64,000 bases of DNA from CAIKMD01 sp036501365 (GTDB lineage Bacteria > Pseudomonadota > Alphaproteobacteria > ATCC43930 > CGMCC-115725): positions 1 through 64,000 of the forward strand of contig DASYAL010000013.1 in the NCBI GenBank assembly GCA_036501365.1, in the 5' to 3' direction. This document shows positions 6,835 to 15,998 of this stretch, piece by piece. Position 1 is the first letter of the stretch; the number at the start of each line of letters is the position of its first letter. Below the pieces are notes generated by a model that made no database searches, was not told the DNA's origin, and saw nothing but the letters and a program-made list of their open reading frames with translations. The translations under genes and the position numbers were made by a program.

Positions 6835-9186
6835 TTAAGCCGCTTGCGCTTCGCGGATGGCGCGCCAGATGCGCTCGGGCGTCGCCGGCATGTCGATATG
6901 CCGGATGCCATAACTGCCGAGCGCGTCGAGCACTGCGTTCATCACCGCCGGCAGCGAGCCGGCGCAGCCCGCCTCGCCGCAGCCCTTGACGCCGAGTGCG
7001 TTGGTCTTGGCCGGCACGGGATGGTTCTCGATCGCGAACATCGGCGCGTTGTCGGCGCGCGGCATCGCATAATCCATATAGGAGCCGGAGAGGAGTTGGC
7101 CGTCGGCGTCGTAGTAGGTGCGCTCCATCAGCGCCTGGCCGATGCCCTGGACGACGCCGCCATGCGCCTGCCCCGCCACCGTGATCGGATTCACGATGGT
7201 GCCGAAATCATTCACCATCGAATATTTCACCACCTCGATCACGCCGGTATCCGGATCGAGCTCGACCTCGGCGACGTGGCAGCCATTCGGGAAGGCCGAA
7301 GGCGGCGTCTCGGCGACGAGGTTGACGTCGAGCGAGTTGGGCACGCCTTCGGGCAGCTTCAGCCCCTCGCGCAGCCGGGTCGCCAGCTCCATCAGTCCGA
7401 CCGCGCGGTCGGTACCGACGATGGTGAAGCGGCCCTTGCCGAATTCGATATCGGCGGGCGACGCTTCGAGTACCACGGCAGCGATCTGCTTGCCGTGCTC
7501 GACCACCTGGTCGCTCGCTTTCACCAGGGCGTTGCCGCTCGACATGATCGAGCGCGAGCCGCCAGTGCCGCCGCCGAACAAGAGCTCGTCGCTGTCACCC
7601 TGGATCATGCGGATGCGGTGGAAGGGAATGCCGAGCCGGCTCACCAGCACCTGTGCAAAAGGCGCGTGATGGCCCTGGCCGTAATCGAGCGTCCCGGTGA
7701 CGATGGTGACACCGCCGTCCGGATCGAAGCGGATGCCGCCCATCTCCTTGCCCTGCGGCGCGGTGACCTCGAGATAGGAGCCGATGCCGCGGCCGCGGAG
7801 CTTGCCGCGCGCGCGGCTTTCGGCTTTGCGCTTCTCGAAGCCGGCCCAGTCAGATGATTGTAGTGCCTGATCGAAGACCGCCCTGAACTCGCCGCTGTCG
7901 TAATTCATGTCCGACGGCGCCTTGTAGGGCATGGCAGTCGCGGCGATATGGTTGCGGCGCCGCAGCTCGAGCTTGTCGATGCCCATCTCGGCGGCGGCGG
8001 CATCGAGCAGCCGCTCCATATAGTAATTGCCCTCGGGCCGCCCCGCGCCGCGATAGGCGCCGACCGGCGTCGAGTTGGTGTAAACGCCCTTGGTGTTCAC
8101 CTCGAGGAGCGGCGTGCGATAGACGCCGATGATGTTCTTCACCGCATTGACGGTGTAGGGCAGCGGCACGATCGGATAAGCGCCGGCATTGCCGGTGCCG
8201 GTCAGGCGCAGCGCGAGGATGTTGCCGTCCTTGTCGAAGGCGACCTCGCCGGTCATCGCATGATCGCGGCCATGATGATCGGAGACGAAGCTATCGGAGC
8301 GCTCGTCGGTCCATTTGACGGCGCGGCCGAGCGTCTTGGCCGCGAACAGCACGCAGACATTCTCGGGGAAGACCTGGCTCTTCATACCGAAGGAGCCGCC
8401 CACATTGTGCGTCAGCACGCGCATCTTGTCGGGCGTGGTGCCGAGGACGCCGGCGGTACCGCCCTTCATGCCGAAGACGCCCTGGCTGCAGACGGTGAGC
8501 GTGTATTTGCCGGTCGCCGGATCAAACTGGCCCACCGCGGAGCGCGGCTCCAAGGGGTTGATGACGATGCGGTTGCTGACCAGCGACAGCTTCGTCACAT
8601 GCACGGCCTTGGCGAAGGCCTCGGCCACCTTCGCGCTGTCGCCCCAGTGATAATCGACCGCGACATTGCCGGGCACGCTGTCATGGACCTGCGGCGCGCC
8701 CGATGCCAGCGCCGCGCTTACCGTCGGCGCCACCGGCAACGGATCGATCTCGACCTCGACCGCCTCGCCGGCATCTTTTGCCTGCGCTTGCGTCGCGGCG
8801 ACGACGAAAGCCACCACCTCGCCGCTGAACCGCACTTTCTCCGTCGCCAGAACGGGACGCGCCGGCGTCAGCCACGGCTTGCCGTCGCGGCCCTGGACCA
8901 TCATGCCGCATTTGATCGGGCCGACGCCCGCGGCGGCGAGATCGGCGGCGGTATAGACGCCGAACACACCCGGCATCTTCCGCGCCGCGGCGACATCGAC
9001 GCGGCGGATCGTGCCATGGGCGTAGCGGCTGCGCACCATCATCGCATAGGCCTGGCCAGCGACGTTGACATCGTCGGTATAGCGGCCCTCGCCACGCAGC
9101 AGCTTCGGATCCTCGACCCGCAGTACCGGCTGGCCGACACCAAACTGCTCGAGCGCCAGGCTGTTCTCGTCGATCCGGTCAGGCAT
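6835..9186 (-). CDS. Molybdenum hydroxylase large subunit (xanthine dehydrogenase/CoxL-like family)
   Basis: Molybdopterin-binding catalytic subunit of 783 aa, which would hydroxylate an N-heterocycle, aldehyde or related carbon using water. The family's two-part architecture is complete, starting with GQPVLRVEDPKLLRGEG near residue 18. Residues 377-385 read AYRGAGRPE, not the AYRCSFR of true CO dehydrogenase, so CO oxidation is unlikely. GGGTGGSRS supplies a cofactor loop, and the catalytic Glu is about residue 738 in KGCGEAGC. ATG 9186 is preceded by AAGAGGG. The FAD and [2Fe-2S] subunits that normally accompany this protein are absent from both sides, which is unusual. It follows the cupin gene at 9303-10517 on the same strand after 116 bases. 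Confidence 0.88.
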   Translation of the reverse strand: MPDRIDENSLALEQFGVGQPVLRVEDPKLLRGEGRYTDDVNVAGQAYAMMVRSRYAHGTIRRVDVAAARKMPGVFGVYTAADLAAAGVGPIKCGMMVQGRDGKPWLTPARPVLATEKVRFSGEVVAFVVAATQAQAKDAGEAVEVEIDPLPVAPTVSAALASGAPQVHDSVPGNVAVDYHWGDSAKVAEAFAKAVHVTKLSLVSNRIVINPLEPRSAVGQFDPATGKYTLTVCSQGVFGMKGGTAGVLGTTPDKMRVLTHNVGGSFGMKSQVFPENVCVLFAAKTLGRAVKWTDERSDSFVSDHHGRDHAMTGEVAFDKDGNILALRLTGTGNAGAYPIVPLPYTVNAVKNIIGVYRTPLLEVNTKGVYTNSTPVGAYRGAGRPEGNYYMERLLDAAAAEMGIDKLELRRRNHIAATAMPYKAPSDMNYDSGEFRAVFDQALQSSDWAGFEKRKAESRARGKLRGRGIGSYLEVTAPQGKEMGGIRFDPDGGVTIVTGTLDYGQGHHAPFAQVLVSRLGIPFHRIRMIQGDSDELLFGGGTGGSRSIMSSGNALVKASDQVVEHGKQIAAVVLEASPADIEFGKGRFTIVGTDRAVGLMELATRLREGLKLPEGVPNSLDVNLVAETPPSAFPNGCHVAEVELDPDTGVIEVVKYSMVNDFGTIVNPITVAGQAHGGVVQGIGQALMERTYYDADGQLLSGSYMDYAMPRADNAPMFAIENHPVPAKTNALGVKGCGEAGCAGSLPAVMNAVLDALGSYGIRHIDMPATPERIWRAIREAQAA

Positions 9187-9302
9187 GTCAAAGACCCTCT
9201 TGCAACGCCGCTTCCCTGTCGGATAGCGGCAAAGCGAGCCTCGCTCAAGGGGGCGGGACTGCGCCTGACGCGGCCCTGCCCACCGCTGCGGTCGGCCGGA
9301 AA

Positions 9303-10517
9303 TTACGCGACGAGCTGCTCGACCGCGCCGTCGGCCTTGCGGCCCTGGACGCGGTACTGGCCGATCTTCTCGAACAGCGGCCAGTCCGAGACCGCATAGA
9401 GGATGGCGTCGCTCTTGCCGGTGTTGATGTGACGCCGCCACAGGAAATTCGGCACGACGATGATGTCGTTGCGCTCCCAATCGAAGCGCTGGCCGGCGAT
9501 CTCGGTCGCGCCGCTGCCTTCGAGCGCGATGTAGAAGACGTTCGCGGTCTCGCGCTTCCAGCGCGTCTCCTCGCCCGGCCGCACCAGCTGCGCCGAATAA
9601 TCGAGCGTCGTGAAGACCGGCTGGCCGTTCGCCGGATTGACAAAGCGCAGGGTGATGCCCTCGTAAGGATCGCCGGTCTCGTTGCGCAACCCGTCGAGCG
9701 TCTCGCGGATGTCCTTGGCGCGATACTGGAACACCGGCCCGACATTCTGGCCGAAGCCGCGCCGATGCGAGACGAAAGCCGGCAGCAGCCCGCCTTTGCC
9801 GTAGAGCTTTTGCGAATAGCCCGCCTCGAGCGTCGGAAGCTGCGCGCGTGCGTTGCTCATGCGCGGGCCGGTGTAGTGATCGTCGAGCCAGTTGCAGTCG
9901 AGGAATTCGAGCAGCGGGAAATCGAGGATGTCGGCCCACACCACCGGCTTGACGTCGTCATTGCCGTGATCGTGCCAGGTGCCGTTGGGGGTGAGGATCA
10001 GATCGCCACGCTCGGCGACGCAACGCTCGCCTTCGATGGTGGTATAGCCGCCCTTCTCGGAAAGGATCGTGCGGCTGGCATTCGGCGCGTGGACATGCAC
10101 TGGCGCGACGTCGCCGGGATTGTAGATCGAGATCGCGCAGCGGATCGTCGACGTCACCTGCAGCCTACCGCCGAGGCCGGGATTGGTGAGGAGGAATTGC
10201 TGCCGGTCGGCGAATTCGATCGGCGGCACGTCGGCATTCTTCGCGATATTCGCGATCTGGTCGAGATAGGGCGAGATCTCGCGCCAGCGCCAGCGATGCG
10301 GCAGCGCCTTCATCTGGTTGGCGCCGACGCGGCCGGCGGCGAGCTGGCCGCCGACATCGAGACCGGTCTCGCGGAACCACGGCCGCTGCGACGGCGCGTT
10401 GGCCTGCGTTCTGAGCCAGATGCTGTACTTCCCGGCCTCGGCGTTCAAACGCTCCATCGCCTCGCGCGCGCCTTCGGGCAGGGCTTTCAGCTTTTGCTCG
10501 GTGTCGGTGATCGCCAT
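9303..10517 (-). CDS. Gentisate 1,2-dioxygenase-like bicupin
   Basis: Protein of 404 aa from the gentisate/1-hydroxy-2-naphthoate dioxygenase group, Fe(II) enzymes that open hydroxylated aromatic rings. Two cupin domains are present. The first has GDVAPVHVHAPNASR with His141 and His143, and WHDHGND with His182 and His184 as likely metal ligands. The second (about residues 285-390) lacks an equivalent HxH, as is common in the family. ATG 10517 is preceded by a strong AAGGAGAAG. It is the first gene of a minus-strand pair with the molybdenum hydroxylase and is divergent from the flavin monooxygenase at 10628. A related but shorter enzyme is at 55303. The substrate is inferred from the family only. 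Confidence 0.85.
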   Translation of the reverse strand: MAITDTEQKLKALPEGAREAMERLNAEAGKYSIWLRTQANAPSQRPWFRETGLDVGGQLAAGRVGANQMKALPHRWRWREISPYLDQIANIAKNADVPPIEFADRQQFLLTNPGLGGRLQVTSTIRCAISIYNPGDVAPVHVHAPNASRTILSEKGGYTTIEGERCVAERGDLILTPNGTWHDHGNDDVKPVVWADILDFPLLEFLDCNWLDDHYTGPRMSNARAQLPTLEAGYSQKLYGKGGLLPAFVSHRRGFGQNVGPVFQYRAKDIRETLDGLRNETGDPYEGITLRFVNPANGQPVFTTLDYSAQLVRPGEETRWKRETANVFYIALEGSGATEIAGQRFDWERNDIIVVPNFLWRRHINTGKSDAILYAVSDWPLFEKIGQYRVQGRKADGAVEQLVA

Positions 10518-10564
10518 GTGTCTTCTCCTTATGCCCGAGCATAGTACCAGCCGGGCTGGCGACG

Positions 10565-10587
10565 AAGCCCTTTGCCGGGCAGGGCTT
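10565..10587. promoter_or_regulatory. Inverted repeat in divergent promoter region
   Basis: AAGCCCT (10565-10571) and AGGGCTT (10581-10587) are inverted 7-base arms. They lie in the 110-base gap between the divergent cupin (start 10517) and flavin monooxygenase (start 10628) genes. A second small palindrome, CGCCATGATGGCG, follows at 10591-10603. The placement suits an operator shared by both transcripts; no regulator gene is adjacent. Confidence 0.3.
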
Positions 10588-10627
10588 TTCCGCCATGATG
10601 GCGTCAAACAGGGCCGAGGGAGACGCT

Positions 10628-11866
10628 ATGAAATTCCATTGGTTCCATCTGATGCCTTATCCGGAGCTGCCGGATAACTTCAAGACGGACTATCGCTCGG
10701 TATGGGTCGACGTGCCCTCGAGCCTGTTCGACCCGAAGGTCGGCCACCAGGCCTATAACGACTATCTCGACGAGCTCGAATACGCCGAGAGCGTCGGCTT
10801 CGACGGCATCTGCGTCAACGAGCATCACCAGAACGCTTATGGGCTGATGCCCTCGCCCAACCTGATCGCGGCGTCGCTGGCGCGACGCACCTCGCGCGCC
10901 AAGCTTGTGATCATGGGCAATTCGGTCGCGCTCTACGATCCGCCGACCCGCGTCGCCGAAGAGATGGCGATGCTCGATTGTCTTTCAGGGGGCCGACTCG
11001 TCGCCGGCTTCCCGGTCGGCACGCCGATGGACACGGTCTATGCCTATGGCAAATCGCCGGCGACCTTGCGCGAGAAATATTACGAAGGCTGCAAGCTGGT
11101 GCTGCGCGCCTGGACCGAACCCGAGCCTTTCGCTTTCAACGGCAAATATACCCAGCTGCGCTACGTCAATGTCTGGCCACGGCCGATCCAGAAACCGCAT
11201 CCGCCGGTCTGGATCCCGGGCGGCGGCAGTGTCGAGACCTGGGACTGGTGCGTCGACAACGACTTCCTCTATGCCAATCTTTCCTATTTCGGCTACATCG
11301 CCGGGCAGAAGGTGAACGACGGCTATTGGGATGTCGTCGACAAGAAAGGCAAGGAACGCAACCCCTATCGCTGCGGCTTCCTGCAATTCATCGGCGTCGC
11401 CGAGAACGACGCCGAGGCCGAGCGGCTCTACGCCGGGCCGGCGACCTATTTCTATTCGCGCTGCCTCCACACCTATCCCGGCTTCGGCAATCCGCCGGGC
11501 TACACCTCGATCCCGACCATGCGCGCCGGCATCGAGAGCATGGTCGCGCGCTCGACGCGGCGTCAGGATGTCGAGGGACTCACCTGGAAAGAGATGATCA
11601 CGCGCGGCTACGTCGTCGCCGGCAGCCCCGAGAGCGTCTATCAGCAACTCGACAACCTCGCCAACAAGCTGCATGTCGGCCATCTCATGGTGCTGTGCCA
11701 CTACGGCAACATGTCGAAGGAGACGACGCTCTACAACACCACGCGCTTCGCCAAGGAAGTAATGCCGCGGCTGCGCAACAAGTTCAGCGAGTACGAAGAC
11801 AAATGGTGGCCGACGCAGACGCTCGCGCAACCCGCCGTGCCGGCGCCGCTCACCGCGCTCGTCTGA
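10628..11866 (+). CDS. LLM-class (luciferase-like) flavin-dependent oxidoreductase
   Basis: TIM-barrel monooxygenase of 412 aa, expected to use reduced FMN (or F420 in some relatives) to oxygenate a small organic substrate. Characteristic stretches are GFDGICVNEHHQNAYG (about residues 56-71), LDCLSGGRLVAGFPVGTP (about 115-132) and the phosphate-binding PHPPVWIPGGGSVET (about 194-208). ATG 10628 has GAGGGAGA upstream. The alpha/beta hydrolase gene begins 7 bases after its stop, so the two are probably cotranscribed as the start of a catabolic operon running to about 17.3 kb. No flavin reductase gene is adjacent. Confidence 0.88.
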   Translation: MKFHWFHLMPYPELPDNFKTDYRSVWVDVPSSLFDPKVGHQAYNDYLDELEYAESVGFDGICVNEHHQNAYGLMPSPNLIAASLARRTSRAKLVIMGNSVALYDPPTRVAEEMAMLDCLSGGRLVAGFPVGTPMDTVYAYGKSPATLREKYYEGCKLVLRAWTEPEPFAFNGKYTQLRYVNVWPRPIQKPHPPVWIPGGGSVETWDWCVDNDFLYANLSYFGYIAGQKVNDGYWDVVDKKGKERNPYRCGFLQFIGVAENDAEAERLYAGPATYFYSRCLHTYPGFGNPPGYTSIPTMRAGIESMVARSTRRQDVEGLTWKEMITRGYVVAGSPESVYQQLDNLANKLHVGHLMVLCHYGNMSKETTLYNTTRFAKEVMPRLRNKFSEYEDKWWPTQTLAQPAVPAPLTALV

Positions 11867-11873
11867 GGCCGGC

Positions 11874-12662
11874 ATGCTCAATAGCGAGACGGTGACGCTC
11901 GGCAACGGCCGCCGCTGGCAGATCAACAGCGGCGGCACCGGGCCGGCGTTGGTTTGGCTGCACGGGCTCGGCGGCATCAATCCCGGCGACCCGATGATCG
12001 CCGCGCTCGAGAAGAAGCATCGCGTGATCGCGCCGCTCGCGCCGGGCTTCAACGATCTCGCCGAGATCGACGAGATCGGCAACATCCACGAGCTCGCGCT
12101 CGATTACGACGATCTTCTCGAGCATCTGAAGCTCGAGAGCGCAATCCTTGTCGGCCATTCCTTTGGCGCGATGGTCGCGGCCGAGATCGCGGCGCATTTC
12201 CCGCGCCGCGCCAAGAAGGTGGTGCTGCTCGCGCCGGTCGGAATGTGGAACGACGCCTATCCGGTGACCGACATCTTCGCCGAGCCCTTCGTCCAGGTCG
12301 AAGAGCTGCTCTGGCATGACAAGCAAGCGCGCGAGGCGCTCGCCGCGAGGCGCTCGAACGAGGCCGGACCGCAAAGCGACGCCGAGCGCATCATCGCCGT
12401 CGCGCAAGGCCTCACCGCGATCACCAAATTCACCTGGCCGATCCCGGAAAAGGGCCTGAGGAAGCGCCTGCCGCGCATCGCCGCGCCGTGCCTCGCGATC
12501 TTCGGCGAGAAGGACAGCTTCGTGCCGCCGCGCTATGCCGAGGATTTCGCGGCAAAGCTTCGCCAAGTGCAGACTTTCGTCGTCAAAGGCGCCGGCCATA
12601 TGTTGCCTTACGAGAAGACCGACGAGATCGTCAGCCTGGTCGAGAAGTTTCTCGCTACCTGA
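11874..12662 (+). CDS. Alpha/beta hydrolase (ring-cleavage-product-hydrolase-like)
   Basis: Cytosolic serine hydrolase of 262 aa. The fold signature is clear: oxyanion region VWLHGLGG (28-35), nucleophile elbow VGHSFGA with Ser96, acid residue in FGEKDSF, and His242 in GAGHMLPYE. The size and the GAGH ending are typical of hydrolases acting on meta-cleavage products, but that group also contains esterases and haloperoxidase-like enzymes. It starts 7 bases after the flavin monooxygenase, so it probably acts on the product of that enzyme or of a neighbouring dioxygenase. A hairpin-rich repeat lies immediately downstream. Confidence 0.88.
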   Translation: MLNSETVTLGNGRRWQINSGGTGPALVWLHGLGGINPGDPMIAALEKKHRVIAPLAPGFNDLAEIDEIGNIHELALDYDDLLEHLKLESAILVGHSFGAMVAAEIAAHFPRRAKKVVLLAPVGMWNDAYPVTDIFAEPFVQVEELLWHDKQAREALAARRSNEAGPQSDAERIIAVAQGLTAITKFTWPIPEKGLRKRLPRIAAPCLAIFGEKDSFVPPRYAEDFAAKLRQVQTFVVKGAGHMLPYEKTDEIVSLVEKFLAT

Positions 12663-12680
12663 CGCGCGATGATCTACGGC

Positions 12681-12772
12681 TCACCCCCCAGCCTTGCCCT
12701 CCCCCTCAAGGGGGAAGGGTCGCACCTTCCAACCCCTTCCCCCTTGAAGGGGGAAGGTTGGGTAGGGGGTGA
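12681..12772. repeat. Hairpin-rich intergenic palindromic element
   Basis: Bounded by TCACCCCC (12681-12688) and GGGGGTGA (12765-12772), the element holds two internal palindromes built on CCCCCTCAAGGGGG and CCCCCTTGAAGGGGG (about 12698-12755). The whole is an imperfect inverted repeat lying between two hydrolase genes. Its polypurine/polypyrimidine composition differs from the flanking genes. It resembles dispersed REP-like elements and could also attenuate transcription between the two halves of the operon. Confidence 0.7.
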
Positions 12773-12802
12773 TGGACCGCGCGATTGCTTCGGGGACACG
12801 TG

Positions 12803-13735
12803 ATGCCGCTGCATCCTTACGTCGCGAAGATGCTCGAGATGATGCGGGCATCGGAATGGAAGGGAGTCGCGGCCTCGACCCCCGTCGATGCGCGCAAATT
12901 CTTCGCCGCGCGCGCCGCCCTCGCCGGCGCGCCGCCCGATAGCGCGACTGCGACCGATTGCGACATCCCGACCCGGGCGGGCTCGATCAAGGGCCGCGTT
13001 CTGATGCCGAAGGACGGCGCGCCGACCAGCCTCGTCGTCTTCTATCACGGCGGCGGCTGGGTGATCGGCAGCATCGACGATTGCGACTTCGTCGCCCGCT
13101 TCATGATCGCGAAGACCAATTGCGCTGTCGTGCTGGTCGAGTATCGCCTCGCGCCCGAGCATCCCTACCCCGCGCCCCTCGACGATAGCTGGGACGCGCT
13201 GCTGTGGAGCGCGCAGGAAGCCGCGCGACTGAAAGTGCCGCTGGTCGTCGCCGGCGACAGCGCCGGCGGCAATCTCGCGACGGTCTGCGCGATGCTGGCG
13301 CGCGATCGCGGTGGGCCCAAACTCGCGCTGCAGCTCCTGATGTATCCGGTCTGCGATTGCGACATGGACACGGATTCTTATCGCGCGAATGGCCGCGGCT
13401 ATGTGCTGACTGGCGCCGATATGGGCTGGTTCTACGACCATTATCTGCGGAACGACCGGAATAAACGCGCCGACCCGCTGATCTCTCCCTTGCGGGCACG
13501 CGAGCTCAAAGGCCTGCCGCCGGCGTTGATCATGACGGCGGAATACGACGTGCTGCGCGACGAGGCCGAGATCTATGGCAAGCGGCTGGCCGCCGCCGGT
13601 GTGAAAGTCTGGATCAAGCGCTATCGCGGCATGACGCACGGCTTCATCCGGCTACAGAATTTCGTCGATGTGGCGCGCACCGGCATGGACGACATCGCCA
13701 AAGCCATGGCCGAAACAACCGGATCGAAACGATGA
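12803..13735 (+). CDS. Alpha/beta hydrolase of the hormone-sensitive-lipase family
   Basis: Esterase of 310 aa. The family's HGGG oxyanion motif is at residues 82-85 (YHGGGWVIGS). The nucleophile is Ser153 in AGDSAGGN, the acid lies in AEYDVLRDE and the histidine in GMTHGF, completing the HSL-type triad. I chose ATG 12803, preceded by CGGGGAC, rather than the TTG 18 bases upstream. The stop overlaps the next gene's start (ATGA), so it is translationally coupled to the GMC oxidoreductase. The pair may release and then oxidise an alcohol from an ester substrate; that is inference. The repeat element sits just upstream. Confidence 0.9.
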   Translation: MPLHPYVAKMLEMMRASEWKGVAASTPVDARKFFAARAALAGAPPDSATATDCDIPTRAGSIKGRVLMPKDGAPTSLVVFYHGGGWVIGSIDDCDFVARFMIAKTNCAVVLVEYRLAPEHPYPAPLDDSWDALLWSAQEAARLKVPLVVAGDSAGGNLATVCAMLARDRGGPKLALQLLMYPVCDCDMDTDSYRANGRGYVLTGADMGWFYDHYLRNDRNKRADPLISPLRARELKGLPPALIMTAEYDVLRDEAEIYGKRLAAAGVKVWIKRYRGMTHGFIRLQNFVDVARTGMDDIAKAMAETTGSKR

Positions 13736-15354
13736 GCGCGAACGGTGCCGCAGACTACGATTACATCATCGTCGGCGCCGGCTCGGCAGGCTGCGTCCTC
13801 GCCAACCGCCTCACCGCCGATCCAAAGACGCGCGTGCTGCTGCTCGAAGCGGGCCCCGCCGACAACTCGATCTTCATCCGCATGCCGGCGGGCAATTACA
13901 AGGTCATCGTGACCGAGCGCACCTTCAAATATATGAGCGAGCCCGATCCCAAGGTGAACGGCCGGCAGCTCTTCGTGCCGCAAGGCCGCACGCTCGGCGG
14001 CGGCAGCTCGGTCAACGGCATGGTCTACATCCGCGGCCAGAAAGAAGATTACGACGGCTGGGCGGCGATGGGGGCGACCGGGTGGTCCTATGAAGACGTG
14101 CTGCCGTTCTTCTGCAAGGCGGAGGGCAACGCGACCTTGTCGGGCCGCTATCACGGTACCGAAGGCCCGCTGAAGGTCGACGATCTGCGCCATCATCACC
14201 CGCTGACCGAGGCCTGTTTGCGCGCGGCGCAAGAGACCGGCGACGGCCGCAACCGGCAAATCCCCTACAATTACGATTTCAACGGCGAGACTCAGGAAGG
14301 CGTCGGCTTTCACCAGGTCACGCAGCATAAGGGCGAGCGCGCCAGCACCGCGCGCTGCTACCTGCGCGAAGCGGAGAAACGCCCGAATCTCACCGTCACG
14401 ACCGGCGCGATCGTCGACCGCGTGCTGATCGCGGAGCGCCGCGCGCGCGGCGTCGCGTATCGTAGCAACGCCGTCGGCGCGGTCGAGGCGACGGCGCGGC
14501 GCGAAGTCATCGTCACGGCCGGCGCGATCGCGACGCCGACCGTGCTGATGCGCTCTGGGCTCGGCCCCGCGGCACATCTGCAAGAACACGGCATCGAGGT
14601 GATCCTCGACAAGCCCTCGGTCGGCGCGAATTTCCAGGATCATCTCTCGGTGCCGATCCATGGCCACTGCAAGGACCCGATCAGCATCCTCGGCGAGGAC
14701 AAGGGCTTCAAAGGCCTGAAGCATTTCCTGCAATGGTATTTCTTCCGCACCGGTCTCGTGACCAGCAACGTCGTCGAGGGCGGCGGCTTCTTCGATCTCG
14801 ACGGCGACGGGCGCTGTGACACGCAATTCGTCTTCATCCCGATTCTGCGCGGCGAACTCAATCAGAAGATGCCCGATGTCCACGGCCTCTCGGTGCAGCC
14901 CTGCCTGCTGCGGCCGAAATCGCGCGGCGAGGTGCGGCTGAAGAGCAAGGACCCGAGCGCCGGACCGCTGTTCAAGGGCAATTACCTTGCCGAGCCCGAG
15001 GACGTCGCTCATCTCGTGCGCGGCACCAAGCTCGCGCGCAAGATGCTCAAGGCGCCGTCCCTCGCCCGCCTGCTGATCGGCGAATATCTGCCGGGCGAGA
15101 CCGTGCCCGACGAGGACGAGCCCCTCGGCGACTTCGTGCGCCAATATGCGAAGACCGTGTTCCACCCCGCCGGCACCTGCCGCATGGGCACGGACGCCGA
15201 GGCGGTGGTCGACCCGAAGCTCAAATTCAAAGGCATCGACGGGCTGCGCATCGCCGACGCCTCGATCATGCCGACGGTTACCAGCGGCAACACCAACGCG
15301 CCGACGATCATGATCGCCGAGCGCGCCGCCGATTTCATCGCCCGCGGGCTTTAG
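13732..15354 (+). CDS. GMC-family FAD-dependent alcohol oxidoreductase (choline dehydrogenase-like)
   Basis: Flavoprotein of 540 aa that would oxidise an alcohol to an aldehyde. The ADP-binding motif GAGSAG is at residues 15-20, followed by the GMC signature PQGRTLGGGSSVNGMVYIRG (about 83-102). The C-terminal active-site pair is His478 in FHPAGTCRMG and Asn520 in TSGNTNAP. It lacks a signal peptide, suggesting a cytosolic location. Its start overlaps the preceding esterase gene. A membrane-anchored cytochrome c is encoded 645 bases downstream and could accept its electrons, although their apparent locations differ. Homologues include choline dehydrogenase and polyethylene-glycol dehydrogenase; the exact alcohol is unknown. 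Confidence 0.92.
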   Translation: MSANGAADYDYIIVGAGSAGCVLANRLTADPKTRVLLLEAGPADNSIFIRMPAGNYKVIVTERTFKYMSEPDPKVNGRQLFVPQGRTLGGGSSVNGMVYIRGQKEDYDGWAAMGATGWSYEDVLPFFCKAEGNATLSGRYHGTEGPLKVDDLRHHHPLTEACLRAAQETGDGRNRQIPYNYDFNGETQEGVGFHQVTQHKGERASTARCYLREAEKRPNLTVTTGAIVDRVLIAERRARGVAYRSNAVGAVEATARREVIVTAGAIATPTVLMRSGLGPAAHLQEHGIEVILDKPSVGANFQDHLSVPIHGHCKDPISILGEDKGFKGLKHFLQWYFFRTGLVTSNVVEGGGFFDLDGDGRCDTQFVFIPILRGELNQKMPDVHGLSVQPCLLRPKSRGEVRLKSKDPSAGPLFKGNYLAEPEDVAHLVRGTKLARKMLKAPSLARLLIGEYLPGETVPDEDEPLGDFVRQYAKTVFHPAGTCRMGTDAEAVVDPKLKFKGIDGLRIADASIMPTVTSGNTNAPTIMIAERAADFIARGL

Positions 15355-15451
15355 CCATGACTTCAGTCAGCAATCCGCAGGGCAACGGCTCGCTAGCGGC
15401 CCTGGATTCCGGCTTTTGCGGGACTGACGAAATTGAAAGGCGGCACGCACG

Positions 15452-15970
15452 ATGACAGATACCTCGAACTCGTTCCCGCCGATCCGTCGCGTCATCACCG
15501 GCCACGATGCCAAAGGCATCGCCAAGGTGCTGCGCGACGACGTCGCCACCAATGCCAAGCCATCGCGCCGGCCCGGCGGGGGAAAATCGACTCTCGTCTG
15601 GTGCAGCGACCGCATGCCCGTAGATATCGCCGTCGGCGAACAGATCGAGGATATGGGCGCACGCATCCTCGGCACCGCGCCGCCGCCGCATGGCACGCGT
15701 TTCTGCGTGATCGATTTCCCGGCCAATGCGCCCGGAACGATGCACCGCACCGAAACGATCGATTATGTGCTGGTGCTCGCCGGCGAGATCGAGATGGACA
15801 TGGATGATTCGACGGTGAAGCTCAAGGCCGGCGACATCCTTATCCAGCGCGGCACCAACCATTCCTGGGTCAACCGCAGCGACAAGCCGGCGCGTCTCGC
15901 TTTCGTGCTGATCGATGCCGAGCCGCTCGGCATCGGTCATCCGGTGGCAGGCGGCGCGAGCCCAGGCTGA
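15452..15970 (+). CDS. Small cupin-domain protein
   Basis: Single-domain cupin of 172 aa with no assigned function. The beta-barrel core occupies about residues 70-160. The first motif, PGTMHRTETIDYVLVLAGEIEMDMD, starts near residue 92, and the second is GDILIQRGTNHSWVNRS. The histidines and glutamate there (MHRTE, NHSW) could hold a metal ion. The N-terminal 70 residues include SRRPGGGKSTLVWCSDRMP, resembling cupins found beside aromatic-catabolism genes. It follows the GMC oxidoreductase after 97 bases and precedes the cytochrome c gene by 28, so it is probably in the same operon. Isomerase, dioxygenase and binding roles are all possible. Confidence 0.8.
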   Translation: MTDTSNSFPPIRRVITGHDAKGIAKVLRDDVATNAKPSRRPGGGKSTLVWCSDRMPVDIAVGEQIEDMGARILGTAPPPHGTRFCVIDFPANAPGTMHRTETIDYVLVLAGEIEMDMDDSTVKLKAGDILIQRGTNHSWVNRSDKPARLAFVLIDAEPLGIGHPVAGGASPG

Positions 15971-15998
15971 TCTGACAGAACCTTCGGGGAGAACACGG

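Noticed and set aside
6835..9186. Carbon monoxide dehydrogenase large subunit.
   Set aside because: The active-site loop reads AYRGAGRPE instead of the AYRCSFR of true CO dehydrogenase.
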